Shown here: piece after piece, positions 24,119-33,160 of the stretch
Position numbering within the stretch: position 1 is the first letter of the stretch
Layout of the letters: each line of letters opens with the position of its first letter
NCBI GenBank assembly: GCA_029212965.1
Contig: JARGOV010000022.1
Coordinates: 1-39,332, forward strand
Length of the DNA: 39,332 bases
Source: Porticoccaceae bacterium
GTDB lineage: Bacteria > Pseudomonadota > Gammaproteobacteria > Pseudomonadales > Porticoccaceae
Direction: 5' to 3'
Program-made: the position numbers and the translations under genes
Notes under the pieces: model-generated
Told to the model about the DNA's origin: nothing
Databases searched by the model: none
The model's input: the letters and a program-made list of their open reading frames with translations, nothing else

Positions 24119-25981
24119 ATGAAAATTGAAAAAGCCGCAGCCGGGCCATCGGGCTTGCAGGTTTACCTGCGCATACTCGCTTATTTAAAAAGATACTGGC
24201 GAGTTTTTATTATCAGCATCCTCGGTCTGTGGGTCTTTAGTTCAGTGCAAATTGCCTTTATTGATTTGCTCGGTTATATGATTAATGTCCTCACGGTCGT
24301 CACTGGTGATGGCGATATTCCCGCCGATATTAATATGATGAAGGTGGATGCCGGATTGACGTCGAAGGTCGCTGAGTGGTTGATGGCCGATGGCCCTGTG
24401 CTCGAGCAAAGCCGGGTGGTTTTACCAACCATGATGATGGGCCTTGCCGTAGTGAGAGGACTGGCTTTTTTCGTGGGCAACTACGGCATGGCCTACGTGT
24501 CTCAGTCGGTGGTACACGACATTCGCACCGAGGTTTTCGAAAAATACACACGTATGCCCAACGCCTATTTTGATGGCCAGATGGCGGGGCACATGGTCGC
24601 GCAGTTGACCTTTCATGTGAATCAGGTGATGACCTCCAGCACTAAGGCCATTAAAGTCGTCGTGCGTGAAGGCTTTTTAGTCATTGGCTTACTGGTTTAT
24701 TTGATCTATCTAAACTGGCGTTTAGCTCTGGTGTTTTTGATAGTGATGCCGATCATTGCCACTATTGTCGGTATTGTCAGTAAGCGTTTTCGCGTGATAA
24801 GTAAGCGCATTCAAACGGCAGTTGGCGATGTGACCCATGTCGCTCAGGAAGCCGTGAACGGTTATCGTGAGATGCATCTCTACGGGGGTGAAGCCTACGA
24901 AAGCCAGCGCATGAGTAAGGCCAGTCAGCGCAATCGACGGCAAAACCTCAAGCTAGCAATTGCCGAAGGCTTAAGTACACCAGTGGTGCAAATTCTGCTT
25001 TCGGTGGCCTTAAGCTTGTTGATCTGGACAGCACTGACCCCGGATATTCTCAGCTCTATGTCGACCGGGGGCTTCATTAAATTTTTATTTACCGCTTCGT
25101 TGCTGGCCAAGCCTGTGCGTCAGTTGACGCAAATTAATAGCTTGATCCAGCAAGGCATTACTGCCGCCACGACGTTGTTTGAAACCATTGATAGTGATGA
25201 AGAAGTTGATCGGGGCAAGTTTGAAAAAGACCGGGTCGATGGCGCGTTCAAGTTTGAAGATGTTGGCTTTCGCTATAACGAGGATGACGACGAAGTTCTG
25301 GGCCAGATTAATTTTACCGTTAGCCCGGGGGAAGCGATTGCGTTGGTAGGGTCATCGGGCAGTGGCAAAACTACGCTGGTCAGCCTTATTCCGCGTTTTT
25401 ATAATCTTCACAGCGGTCAGATCAGCCTCGATGGGCATGACATTAACGACTACACATTAAGTAATTTGCGCAAGCACATTGCCCTGGTGAGTCAGCAGGT
25501 CACGCTGTTCAACGACACGATCTACAACAATATTGCCTATGGTGAACTTGCTGATTGTAGCCCTGAGGCGGTGCGTGAAGCCGCGCGTATGGCCTATGCC
25601 CTCGACTTTATTGAAGCCTTGCCCGAAGGGTTTGAAACCATGATTGGCGATGACGGGGTGATGTTATCGGGTGGACAACGCCAGCGTTTGGCCATTGCCC
25701 GTGCCCTGCTCAAAGATGCGCCGATATTAATTCTCGACGAGGCCACCTCTGCCCTCGATACCGAATCGGAGCGCGCTATACAAGCAGCCCTTGAAGTAGC
25801 GATGAAAGGGCGAACCACCTTTGTCATCGCCCACCGCCTAAGCACAGTCGAAAATGCCGACCGCATTTTGGTGCTTGAAAAGGGTCAAATCGTCGAGTCT
25901 GGCTCCCACACCGCTTTGTTAGAGGCGCAGGGTCGCTATGCATCGCTGTATCATCAACAGTTTAGCGAGGATGTGACCTAG
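24119..25981 (+). CDS. msbA: lipid A export ATP-binding/permease protein MsbA
   Basis: ABC exporter half-transporter that flips core-lipid A across the inner membrane. The 620-residue protein has six membrane helices in the first 340 residues, then a nucleotide-binding domain with Walker A GSSGSGKTT, Q-loop in SQQVTLFNDTIYNNIAYG, signature LSGGQRQR, Walker B ILILDEATSALD and the switch His in AHRLST. The first periplasmic loop is long (about residues 50-100) compared with E. coli MsbA (582 residues). lpxK follows after five bases, the normal msbA-lpxK pairing. Confidence 0.95.
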   Translation: MKIEKAAAGPSGLQVYLRILAYLKRYWRVFIISILGLWVFSSVQIAFIDLLGYMINVLTVVTGDGDIPADINMMKVDAGLTSKVAEWLMADGPVLEQSRVVLPTMMMGLAVVRGLAFFVGNYGMAYVSQSVVHDIRTEVFEKYTRMPNAYFDGQMAGHMVAQLTFHVNQVMTSSTKAIKVVVREGFLVIGLLVYLIYLNWRLALVFLIVMPIIATIVGIVSKRFRVISKRIQTAVGDVTHVAQEAVNGYREMHLYGGEAYESQRMSKASQRNRRQNLKLAIAEGLSTPVVQILLSVALSLLIWTALTPDILSSMSTGGFIKFLFTASLLAKPVRQLTQINSLIQQGITAATTLFETIDSDEEVDRGKFEKDRVDGAFKFEDVGFRYNEDDDEVLGQINFTVSPGEAIALVGSSGSGKTTLVSLIPRFYNLHSGQISLDGHDINDYTLSNLRKHIALVSQQVTLFNDTIYNNIAYGELADCSPEAVREAARMAYALDFIEALPEGFETMIGDDGVMLSGGQRQRLAIARALLKDAPILILDEATSALDTESERAIQAALEVAMKGRTTFVIAHRLSTVENADRILVLEKGQIVESGSHTALLEAQGRYASLYHQQFSEDVT

Positions 25982-25986
25982 CCGCT

Positions 25987-26985
25987 ATGAGCCCCCTCGA
26001 ACGCGCCTGGTATCAACCCCGTAGCTGGGCGCTCACCTTGCTACCCCTGTCCTATATCTTCAGGGCCGTGGCATCGCGCCGCCGAAGGTATCTGCAAAGC
26101 CGTTATCAGGCAAAATCTTTTGCGGTGCCAGTGGTGGTGGTCGGCAATATTGCCGTCGGTGGCACCGGCAAAACCCCCTTGATTATTCGCCTGGTTCACA
26201 GCCTGCAGGCGGAGGGTATTCGTCCTGGTATTGTCAGTCGTGGCTATGGCGGGCAGCCATCGAAACAGCCCCGCAAGGTCAGTGCTGATAGCGCAGCACG
26301 AGAATTTGGTGACGAGCCTGTATTGATCGCCCGTGAAGCCAACTGCCCGGTTGTCGTCGCTAGTGACAGAGCCGCTGCCGTCGAGTTTCTACTGACTGAA
26401 TTTTCTGTCGATGTGGTGCTCAGTGACGACGGACTGCAACACTACCGCATGCACCGTGACCTAGAAATCGCTGTACTCGATGCCCGCCGTGGCCTCGGTA
26501 ACGGCCAGTGTTTACCGGCCGGGCCACTGCGGGAACCCCCTCGGCGCTTGGCTGAAGTCGATTTTATTGTGCTCAATGGTGAGGCCGCTCCCGGTAGCCT
26601 GTTTCTGCCGGCGTCCGCCTCGACAAACGTCGTCAGCATGCGCTTGCAACCCACATTCTTTCGCCATTTGCGCAGTGGCCAGCGGGTGGCAGCGAATAAC
26701 TGGACGGGATCGCGCAGCGTTCATGCAGTGGCCGGTATTGGCAATCCCGAGCGTTTTAGCACAACACTATCTGCCCTTGGGCTGGAGCCTCAACTCCAAG
26801 GCTTTCCGGATCACCATTCGTTTACGCAAACTGACCTCGAATTTGGCGATGAGCTGCCGGTCGTGATGACCTCGAAAGACGCCGTGAAATGCGAAGCCTT
26901 CGCTCAGGATAATGTTTGGGTGCTAGAGGTGGCCGCCGAGCTTGATCCGGCGCTGGTACAGGCTATTAAAGGTCTGTTGGTTTAA
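25987..26985 (+). CDS. lpxK: tetraacyldisaccharide 4'-kinase
   Basis: Phosphorylates the lipid A disaccharide at the 4' position, at the cytoplasmic face of the inner membrane. The 332-residue protein has an N-terminal hydrophobic segment (WALTLLPLSYIFRAV), the P-loop VGNIAVGGTGKTPLII, SRGYGG, GDEPVLIA, LSDDGLQHYRM and EIAVLDARRGLGNGQCLPAGPLREP. It follows msbA closely. kdsB comes next after 53 bases; the small Trm112-like gene that often separates them is absent. Confidence 0.95.
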   Translation: MSPLERAWYQPRSWALTLLPLSYIFRAVASRRRRYLQSRYQAKSFAVPVVVVGNIAVGGTGKTPLIIRLVHSLQAEGIRPGIVSRGYGGQPSKQPRKVSADSAAREFGDEPVLIAREANCPVVVASDRAAAVEFLLTEFSVDVVLSDDGLQHYRMHRDLEIAVLDARRGLGNGQCLPAGPLREPPRRLAEVDFIVLNGEAAPGSLFLPASASTNVVSMRLQPTFFRHLRSGQRVAANNWTGSRSVHAVAGIGNPERFSTTLSALGLEPQLQGFPDHHSFTQTDLEFGDELPVVMTSKDAVKCEAFAQDNVWVLEVAAELDPALVQAIKGLLV

Positions 26986-27038
26986 GTGGATTGCTTTAAA
27001 CTGAGCGCTTTATTGATGCTCGAGTTGGTGCAAAACCC

Positions 27039-27824
27039 ATGAAGTACACCGTTGTTATCCCCGCCCGCTACGCCTCCACACGTCTGCCCGGTAAGCCCTT
27101 GCGTGACATCGCCGGTAGCACCATGATCCAACGGGTTTACCAACAGGCGCAGTTAAGCGCGGCCAGTCGTGTCATCGTCGCTACCGACGACCAGCGTATT
27201 GGCGATGTGGTTGAAGGTTTTGGCGGCGAAGTGGTGATGACGTCGCCTGACCACATCTCCGGCACCGACCGTCTGGAAGAGGTCGCCCGCCAGTGCGGTC
27301 TGGCTGACGATGACATTGTCGTCAACGTGCAGGGTGACGAGCCCTTGATTCCCCCCCAGGTGATCGATCAAGTCGCCGCTAATTTGGCCGCTAATACCGC
27401 TGCCGGTGTGGCCACCCTGAGCGAGCCGATTACCGATGTGGAGGTTTTTGTTAACCCCAATGTGGTCAAAGTCACCAGCGCTCATGACGGCAACGCCCTG
27501 TATTTTAGCCGTGCGCCTATTCCCTGGCCCCGCGATCAATTTGCTCAATCACAAACCTCTCTTCCCCCCGAAAACGGTTCTGCCAGCATAAGCAGTTACC
27601 AGCGCCATATCGGTATTTACGCCTACCGGGTCGCCTTGTTACACCGTTTCGTTAACTGGCCCGAGGCCCCCCTCGAAACCCTGGAATGCCTCGAACAACT
27701 GCGTTTTATGTATCAAGGCATTAAAATTCACGTTGCTCCGGCTTGCAGCGACGTACCCGGCGGCGTTGATACCGAAGAGGATTTACAGGCAGTGATTCGA
27801 TATATTGAAAAGGCGAATGACTGA
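27039..27824 (+). CDS. kdsB: 3-deoxy-manno-octulosonate cytidylyltransferase
   Basis: Activates KDO as CMP-KDO for the lipopolysaccharide inner core. The 261-residue protein shows [17 protein letters not shown] at the start, [40 protein letters not shown] and [11 protein letters not shown]-type sequence ([11 protein letters not shown]) with [20 protein letters not shown] near the end. It overlaps the downstream phosphatase gene by eight bases, so the two are translationally coupled. Confidence 0.96.
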   Translation: MKYTVVIPARYASTRLPGKPLRDIAGSTMIQRVYQQAQLSAASRVIVATDDQRIGDVVEGFGGEVVMTSPDHISGTDRLEEVARQCGLADDDIVVNVQGDEPLIPPQVIDQVAANLAANTAAGVATLSEPITDVEVFVNPNVVKVTSAHDGNALYFSRAPIPWPRDQFAQSQTSLPPENGSASISSYQRHIGIYAYRVALLHRFVNWPEAPLETLECLEQLRFMYQGIKIHVAPACSDVPGGVDTEEDLQAVIRYIEKAND

Positions 27825-28329
27825 AGTGGCAAATACTGAAGTAGCGGTTCTGTTTGTTTGTCTGGGTAATATATGCCGGTCACCGACCGCTCACGGAGTG
27901 TTCGAAAAGCGGGTGGCTGAGGAGGGTTTGGCGAGCAAAATTTACATTGACTCGGCAGGTACCGGTGATTGGCATCTTGGCGAGCAGCCCGACCCCCGAA
28001 CGCTGTTAGCGGGACAGCAGCGTGGTTATGATTTGAGCCACTTGCGGGCACGGCAGGTAAAAGCAGAAGATTTTGATTTGTTTGATTATATTCTGGCAAT
28101 GGATAGAAAGAATCTGGCGAATTTACAGCAATTGAAGCCGCGTCATTTTAAGGGCCATTTACGTTTGTTTTTGCCCTTTGGGCGGGACCTGGTCGATGAA
28201 GTCCCAGACCCTTACGCCGGGGGTACAGAAGGTTTTGAGCAAGTGCTGGATATGGTGGAGCAAGCGGCAGAAGGGTTATTGGCGCATTTGTGTGATGCTC
28301 ATTTAAACGAATTCCCTTCGAGCCAGTGA
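27817..28329 (+). CDS. low-molecular-weight protein tyrosine phosphatase
   Basis: A 170-residue cysteine phosphatase. The P-loop [10 protein letters not shown] carries Cys15 and Arg21 (the C-x5-R-S motif), and the acid is the Asp in [10 protein letters not shown] near residue 125. It is closer to the general bacterial LMW-PTPs than to Wzb types because no capsule genes are nearby. ATG 27817 is preferred over a TTG at 27805; it gives a normal N-terminus and an eight-base overlap with kdsB. The kdsB-ptp-murB order is the same as I recall in Pseudomonas, and the physiological target is unknown. Confidence 0.92.
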   Translation: MTEVANTEVAVLFVCLGNICRSPTAHGVFEKRVAEEGLASKIYIDSAGTGDWHLGEQPDPRTLLAGQQRGYDLSHLRARQVKAEDFDLFDYILAMDRKNLANLQQLKPRHFKGHLRLFLPFGRDLVDEVPDPYAGGTEGFEQVLDMVEQAAEGLLAHLCDAHLNEFPSSQ

Positions 28330-28330
28330 T

Positions 28331-29362
28331 TTGAATATAAAGACCAATATTAGTCTTCAAGCGTTAAATACGCTAGCCCTGCCGGGGTCGGCTGAGTTTT
28401 TTGTTCGGGTGCACAGCAATGACGAGTTAGCCGAAGCACTCGCCTACGCTCACAATCATAAATTAAAGGTTACCGTGTTGGGCGGTGGCAGTAATGTGGT
28501 ACTGGCCAGCGATATATCAGGACTCGTTATTCAAATGGCGACCCGGGGTATTGCGCGTAGTGAGCAAGACGGCAATAGTAAAGTGCTTCACTGGACGGCA
28601 GCGGCCGGTGAGAGTTGGCATCAATTTGTACAGCACACTTTGGCGGAAAAGAGTTACGGCCTTGAAAACTTGTCATTAATTCCCGGCCTTGTCGGGGCGG
28701 CACCGATACAAAATATCGGTGCCTATGGGGTGGAAATTTGCGATCGCTTTGTCAGCCTGCAAGCACTTGAAATTAGCACGGGTAAGGCAGTGCATTTCAG
28801 TAAAAGCGACTGTCAGTTTGGCTATCGTGAAAGTGTTTTTAAACAGAGTGCAGCGGGGCAATTTGTTGTTACTTCTGTAACTCTGGCTCTAAGCGAGCAG
28901 CTAAATGTTAATATTTCTTACCCAGCCCTGACGGCGGCATTGTCTGCGACATCACAAATTAGCCCTCAGCAAGTGAGTGAGGTGGTGTGCCGTATTCGTC
29001 AGCAAAAGTTGCCCGACCCAGCAGTGCAACCCAATGCAGGTAGTTTTTTTAAAAACCCGGTTATCAGTAAAGATCGTTGGCAGCAATTACGGGGGAAACA
29101 CCCCCAACTGCCTGGCTATCCCCAGCTCGATGGTGTCAAACTGCCCGCTGCCTGGTTAATAGACCAGGCGGGCTGGAAGGGTACGGCGGGGCAGGGTTGT
29201 GGTGTGCATCGCGAGCATGCACTGGTGCTAGTGAATTGCGGTGCGTGCAGTGGTGGGCAGCTGATGGACTTGGCTGAAGATATTATTGTGGATATTGAAC
29301 GGCGCTTTGGTATTCTTCTCGCTATTGAACCGCAGGTTTTGGGCGTATCAACGCCGCCATAA
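28331..29362 (+). CDS. murB: UDP-N-acetylenolpyruvoylglucosamine reductase
   Basis: FAD/NADPH enzyme that forms UDP-N-acetylmuramate for peptidoglycan. The 343-residue protein is a type I MurB: FAD-binding VTVLGGGSNVVLAS, SLIPGLVGAAPIQNIGAYGVEI, DCQFGYRESVFK with the conserved Tyr-Arg-Glu, PNAGSFFKNPV with the catalytic Ser, and a C-terminal HREHALVLVN-type segment. The start is TTG at 28331, one base after the phosphatase stop; the N-terminus ISLQALNTLALPGSA matches homologs, so the rare start is likely real. Confidence 0.95.
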   Translation: MNIKTNISLQALNTLALPGSAEFFVRVHSNDELAEALAYAHNHKLKVTVLGGGSNVVLASDISGLVIQMATRGIARSEQDGNSKVLHWTAAAGESWHQFVQHTLAEKSYGLENLSLIPGLVGAAPIQNIGAYGVEICDRFVSLQALEISTGKAVHFSKSDCQFGYRESVFKQSAAGQFVVTSVTLALSEQLNVNISYPALTAALSATSQISPQQVSEVVCRIRQQKLPDPAVQPNAGSFFKNPVISKDRWQQLRGKHPQLPGYPQLDGVKLPAAWLIDQAGWKGTAGQGCGVHREHALVLVNCGACSGGQLMDLAEDIIVDIERRFGILLAIEPQVLGVSTPP

Positions 29363-29386
29363 CTTCTGGAAAAGGGAATTAAGCCA

Positions 29387-30049
29387 GTGAATGAAACATT
29401 GCATAGAGTGATTGTTGTCGATGATCATGACCTTGTGCGCATGGGCATCTGCGGTTTAGTGGATGACATCGATTGTGTCGTTGTTGTTGGTGAGTGTGCC
29501 AGTGGCGAAGAGGCACTGGGCATGGTGCGTGAGTTACGGCCCGACATTGTCTTTATGGATATTCGCATGCCCGGCATGGGGGGGCTTGAGGCGACAGATC
29601 GTCTGTTGGCCTCTCATCCCGACCTTAAAGTGATTGTGATTAGCGCGTTTAATGATGAAATTTATCCCACCCAGTTATTAAAGGCTGGTGCTGTGGGTTA
29701 TATCACCAAGAATGCCGAGCACGATGAAATACGTCAGGCGATACACAAGGTGCTCGCCGGTGAGGTCTATGTGAGCTCAGCCATCGCCCAACAACTGGTT
29801 ATTAATGGTTTATCCTCAGGGCAGGAGGCATCGCCCTTTGCGCGTCTGTCAAAGCGAGAGCTGCAAATTACACAAATGATATGCAGTGGCCATCGGCCCA
29901 ATAAAATAGCCGCCGTGCTCAACGTCAGCCCCAAGACGATTAACACCCACAAATACCGGGTATTTGAAAAACTCAATGTGCATAACGATGTTGAGCTAAC
30001 GTTGACCGCTGTAAAATACGGTTTGGTTGACCCCGATGAAATCATCTAG
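29387..30049 (+). CDS. uvrY: response regulator of the GacA/UvrY type
   Basis: A 220-residue two-component regulator. The receiver domain has the acidic pocket VVDDHD and phospho-acceptor Asp58 in FMDIRMPGMGG, with Lys in TKNAEH. The C-terminal LuxR/FixJ helix-turn-helix is KRELQITQMICSGHRPNKIAAVLNVSPKTINTHKYRVFEKL. GTG at 29387 with AAGGGAATT upstream is the start. It is directly followed by uvrC, the classical uvrY(gacA)-uvrC order. GacA/UvrY proteins are activated by the BarA/GacS kinase and switch on Csr/Rsm small RNAs; the kinase is not in this window. Confidence 0.95.
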   Translation: MNETLHRVIVVDDHDLVRMGICGLVDDIDCVVVVGECASGEEALGMVRELRPDIVFMDIRMPGMGGLEATDRLLASHPDLKVIVISAFNDEIYPTQLLKAGAVGYITKNAEHDEIRQAIHKVLAGEVYVSSAIAQQLVINGLSSGQEASPFARLSKRELQITQMICSGHRPNKIAAVLNVSPKTINTHKYRVFEKLNVHNDVELTLTAVKYGLVDPDEII

Positions 30050-30078
30050 ACGGCCCCGCCTTCTTATTGGCTAGTTTT

Positions 30079-31902
30079 ATGTCTTTTGATGCTGCCACTT
30101 TCCTTAAGAGCCTGACCTCCCGCCCCGGTGTTTATCAAATGCTGGGCGAAGACGGCGCTGTCTTATATGTTGGTAAAGCCAAAAATCTACGCAAGCGTGT
30201 AGGCAGCTATTTTCGCAAAAGTGGTTTGGCACCTAAAACCCATGCTTTGGTTAAGCGCATTGCTAATGTTGAGGTAACGGTTACTGAGACCGAGCTTGAA
30301 GCTCTATTGCTCGAACAAAACCTGATTAAGCAATACAAGCCGCCCTACAACATATTGCTGCGCGACGATAAATCTTATCCCTATATTTTTCTTTCGAGCA
30401 ATGATGAATTCCCTCGGCTCTCCTTTCATCGGGGCGCTAAGCGGCGAAAGGGCACCTATTTTGGACCCTTTCCCGGTGTGCAGGCGGTGCGCGAAAGCAT
30501 GAGCTTTTTGCAGAAGACCTTTCGCGTGCGCCAGTGCCAGGACAGCTTCTTTAAAAACCGCTCTCGACCCTGCCTGCAATATCAAATTAAACGCTGCAAT
30601 GCACCCTGTGTGGGGCTGATTGATAAAGAGGAATACCAGCGGGATGTGCGTCATACGCAGATGTTCCTCAGCGGTGAAAACCCCTCATTAATGAAAGAGC
30701 TGGAGCAGGCCATGGACAAGGCCAGTAATGAGTTGGCCTTTGAAGACGCGGCCACCTATCGCGACCAAATTGCCGCCATGCGCCAGGTGCAGGCTGAGCA
30801 GGTGATTGAATCGGGCAATGGCAATATCGATGTGCTCGGCTTTGCCATGAAAGGCAGCGATGCCTGCATTCATGTACTCTATATTCGCCACGGACGTATA
30901 CTGGGTAGTCGCAGCTTTTACCCACGCAGCCCGTTGGCCTTAACAGGCAGTGAATTACTCAGCGAATTCATCCCGCAACATTATTTGAAGGCTAATTTGG
31001 CCTCTGAAATACCCAAGGAAATTGCCATTGGCGCCAGCCTTGAAGAGCAAAGCTTACTTGAACAGGCGTTGCAAACAGCTGCTGGGCGTAAGGTCGCCAT
31101 TAATGCCGCCAGCCGGGGCACGCGGCGCAAGTGGATAGAGCTGGCGACGCGCACTGCCGAGCAAAACCTGACCAGTAAACTGGCAGCGGCCTCGAATATA
31201 TATCAACGCTATGTGAAACTACAAAGCACCCTGGGGCTCGACGCGCTACCAGAGCGGCTGGAATGCTTCGATATTAGCCACAGCAGTGGTGAAGCAACCG
31301 TGGCCTCGTGTGTGGTGTTCAATCAAGAGGGGCCGTTAAAGTCAGATTACCGCCGCTTTAACATTGAAAACATTACTCCCGGCGATGACTATGCGGCGAT
31401 GGAACAAGCCCTGCGGCGGCGCTATAAACGCTTGCAGGACGGCGAGGGCAGCTTGCCCGATATCCTCTTTATCGACGGTGGTAAAGGTCAACTGCGTATT
31501 GCTGAAGACGTGCTCGGCGAACTCGGTGTAGTGGGCGTGACACTGGTGGGTATCGCCAAGGGCTCGAGCCGTAAACCCGGCCTCGAAACACTGCTGCTGA
31601 CCACCGACAGTGGTGAGAGAGAAATTCTCCCGGACCCCAGTGGCTTGCTGTTAATCCAGCAAATACGCGACGAAGCCCACCGTTTTGCCATTACTGGCCA
31701 TCGTCAGCGACGGGATAAAAAGCGCCATAGCTCACGCCTTGAAGGCATTGCCGGTGTCGGTCCTAAGCGGCGGCGCGAGTTGCTACGATTTTTTGGCGGT
31801 GTCGCGGCGGTGGAGAAAGCCAGCGTTGGGGACCTGATGCGTGTGCCCTCAATTAACCGAAAAGTGGCCGAAACCATTTACAGCACCCTCCACAACGGGT
31901 AA
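30079..31902 (+). CDS. uvrC: excinuclease ABC subunit C
   Basis: Makes both incisions in nucleotide excision repair together with UvrB. The 607-residue protein has a GIY-YIG nuclease domain at residues 10-95 (RPGVYQMLGEDGAVLYVGKAKNLRKRV), a cysteine cluster (RVRQCQDSFF, SRPCLQYQIKRCNAPCVG) that in E. coli UvrC binds an Fe-S centre, the UVR motif around 200-235, the RNase H-like 5'-incision domain (ECFDISHSSGEATVASCVVF; FIDGGKGQL) and C-terminal helix-hairpin-helix repeats (LEGIAGVGPKRRRELLRFFGG). The frame is open from a TTG at 30067, but ATG 30079 gives the expected N-terminus and length (E. coli 610). Confidence 0.97.
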   Translation: MSFDAATFLKSLTSRPGVYQMLGEDGAVLYVGKAKNLRKRVGSYFRKSGLAPKTHALVKRIANVEVTVTETELEALLLEQNLIKQYKPPYNILLRDDKSYPYIFLSSNDEFPRLSFHRGAKRRKGTYFGPFPGVQAVRESMSFLQKTFRVRQCQDSFFKNRSRPCLQYQIKRCNAPCVGLIDKEEYQRDVRHTQMFLSGENPSLMKELEQAMDKASNELAFEDAATYRDQIAAMRQVQAEQVIESGNGNIDVLGFAMKGSDACIHVLYIRHGRILGSRSFYPRSPLALTGSELLSEFIPQHYLKANLASEIPKEIAIGASLEEQSLLEQALQTAAGRKVAINAASRGTRRKWIELATRTAEQNLTSKLAAASNIYQRYVKLQSTLGLDALPERLECFDISHSSGEATVASCVVFNQEGPLKSDYRRFNIENITPGDDYAAMEQALRRRYKRLQDGEGSLPDILFIDGGKGQLRIAEDVLGELGVVGVTLVGIAKGSSRKPGLETLLLTTDSGEREILPDPSGLLLIQQIRDEAHRFAITGHRQRRDKKRHSSRLEGIAGVGPKRRRELLRFFGGVAAVEKASVGDLMRVPSINRKVAETIYSTLHNG

Positions 31903-31933
31903 CTTGCTAGCGAAATTTTAAACGCGGACATTC

Positions 31934-32515
31934 ATGCTCAATTTACCCAACATTCTCACCCTACTGCGGGTCGCACTCATCCCCCTATTGGTGATAGTTT
32001 TTTACCTGCCCTGGCAATGGAGTTATATCGCCAGCGGCGTTATTTTTGGCTTCGCTGCCCTGACTGATTTACTGGATGGCTATCTGGCCCGCAAGCTTAA
32101 TCAGGAAACCCCCTTCGGTGCTTTTCTCGACCCCGTGGCCGACAAGCTTATCGTGGCCGTTGCGCTTATTGTTTTGCTCGAGCGCAACCCCTCATTGGCT
32201 TTTGCCATTCCAGTTATCGTTATTATTAGTCGCGAGATCGTCATCTCTGCGCTTCGAGAATGGATGGCTGAAATTGGTGACCGCACCAGCGTCGCGGTGT
32301 CGAATATCGGTAAGATCAAAACCACCCTGCAAATGATCGCCATTATTGTGCTGCTGGCCTTTAATCCCGAGGAGTTTGCCCTGTTGGGCGGGCTGGGGTA
32401 TGTGCTCTTATATGCTGCCGCACTGCTAACCTTGTGGTCGATGTTAGTCTATCTCAAAATTGCGGCGCCGCAGCTGCTGCAGGGTCCCGAATCCAAATCT
32501 GAAAAACCAGATTAA
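31934..32515 (+). CDS. pgsA: CDP-diacylglycerol-glycerol-3-phosphate 3-phosphatidyltransferase
   Basis: Forms phosphatidylglycerol phosphate, the committed step to acidic phospholipids, in the inner membrane. The 193-residue protein begins NLPNILTLLRVALIPLLV and carries the CDP-alcohol phosphotransferase motif D-x2-D-G-x2-A-R-x8-G-x3-D-x3-D at LTDLLDGYLARKLNQETPFG followed by AFLDPVADKL. Four or more membrane helices follow. The uvrC-pgsA-tRNA order is the same as in E. coli, where tRNA genes also follow pgsA. Confidence 0.96.
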   Translation: MLNLPNILTLLRVALIPLLVIVFYLPWQWSYIASGVIFGFAALTDLLDGYLARKLNQETPFGAFLDPVADKLIVAVALIVLLERNPSLAFAIPVIVIISREIVISALREWMAEIGDRTSVAVSNIGKIKTTLQMIAIIVLLAFNPEEFALLGGLGYVLLYAAALLTLWSMLVYLKIAAPQLLQGPESKSEKPD

Positions 32516-32572
32516 GCCGCTATCAACCCTGTTCATTAGCGTGATGCTCGGGTACAATTCCGCCTCTTTTGA

Positions 32573-32646
32573 GGCTGGATGGCAGAGTGGTCATGCAGCG
32601 GACTGCAACTCCGTGTACGCCGGTTCGATTCCGACTCCAGCCTCCA
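32573..32646 (+). tRNA. tRNA-Cys (anticodon GCA)
   Basis: 74 bases with encoded CCA. The acceptor stem GGCTGGA (32573-32579) pairs with TCCAGCC (32636-32642), and U73 is the discriminator, a mark of tRNA-Cys. The anticodon loop CTGCAAC carries GCA at 32605-32607, and the T-loop is GGTTCGATTCC. In E. coli this gene follows tRNA-Gly after pgsA; here no tRNA-Gly precedes it. Confidence 0.96.
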
Positions 32647-32738
32647 TTATTTGTACAGCACTCATGTCAGTGCTGTTGGCTAAAGCAATAAAAAATCAGT
32701 GCGCAGCGCGCAAACCGAATAGAATACTCCGCAGTACT

Positions 32739-32825
32739 GCCCGGATGGTGAAATTGGTAGACACACAAGACTTAAAATCTTGCGGCTTCACGGCCGTGCC
32801 GGTTCGATTCCGGCTCCGGGCACCA
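32739..32825 (+). tRNA. tRNA-Leu (anticodon TAA)
   Basis: 87 bases with encoded CCA and a long variable arm, a class II tRNA. The acceptor GCCCGGA (32739-32745) pairs with TCCGGGC (32815-32821), the anticodon stem is CAAGA/TCTTG around CTTAAAA with TAA at 32773-32775, and A is the discriminator. Its 3' end is repeated downstream (34449-34483 and, more decayed, 34661-34705), so it has served as an integration site. Confidence 0.96.
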
Positions 32826-32844
32826 TTAAAATCAATGAGTTACG
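32809..32844 (+). repeat. att-like direct repeat, copy 1 (tRNA-Leu 3' end)
   Basis: TCCGGCTCCGGGCACCATTA at the tRNA 3' end plus AAATCAATGAGTTACG just after it. The same block with a few changes recurs in the same orientation at 34449-34483, bracketing the Fic/hsdR remnant. This is the pattern left by a tRNA-targeted integrative element. Confidence 0.7.
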
Positions 32845-32969
32845 ATAGAAAGTCTCCTGATAAGTGTTTGTTGTCACATGGTGTTTTTTCAATGTAGGCG
32901 TTGTGTAGGCGCTTGAAGTATTACGCAGACGTGTTTTGACGTCATGGCCATGGATCGACAATAAGCCGG

Positions 32970-33098
32970 TTAGGCGGGCGACATCTTCGTCGTAACCACC
33001 TGCTTCGGGCTCAATGAGAGTGATAAATAGCTGTAGCCCAATCTCATCAAGTGAAGAATAGTTGGGATTTTTACACGGGTATCTTCGTTAAATTTCAT
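32970..33098 (-). pseudogene. hsdR: 5' remnant of a type I restriction endonuclease subunit gene (hsdR)
   Basis: On the minus strand an ATG at 33098 opens a 42-codon frame beginning MKFNEDTRVKIP and continuing TILHLMRLGYSYLSL before a TAA at 32970. The first 27 residues match the N-terminus of a type I restriction R-subunit family I know (MKFNEDTRVKIPxILHLxRLGYxYLSL). The sequence after that does not continue the protein, so about a thousand codons are gone. The fragment lies 62 bases downstream of fic on the same strand, and Fic genes are often inserted in type I restriction operons. The rest of 32826-32969 shows no gene. Confidence 0.65.
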
Positions 33099-33160
33099 TT
33101 ATACGCCTGTTGTACTTGGTATGCTGCTACAACTTAACATCTGTTCTATACCTAGACAGA

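Noticed and set aside
32460-32897. 145-codon plus-strand frame across the tRNA genes
   Set aside because: It spans both tRNAs and the end of pgsA; an open frame by chance.
32876-33066. Second minus-strand frame reading LIEPEAGGYDEDVARLTGLL near the hsdR remnant
   Set aside because: It looks protein-like for about 40 residues but has no start, overlaps the remnant in another frame, and I cannot match it to a family. It may be a scar of another gene.
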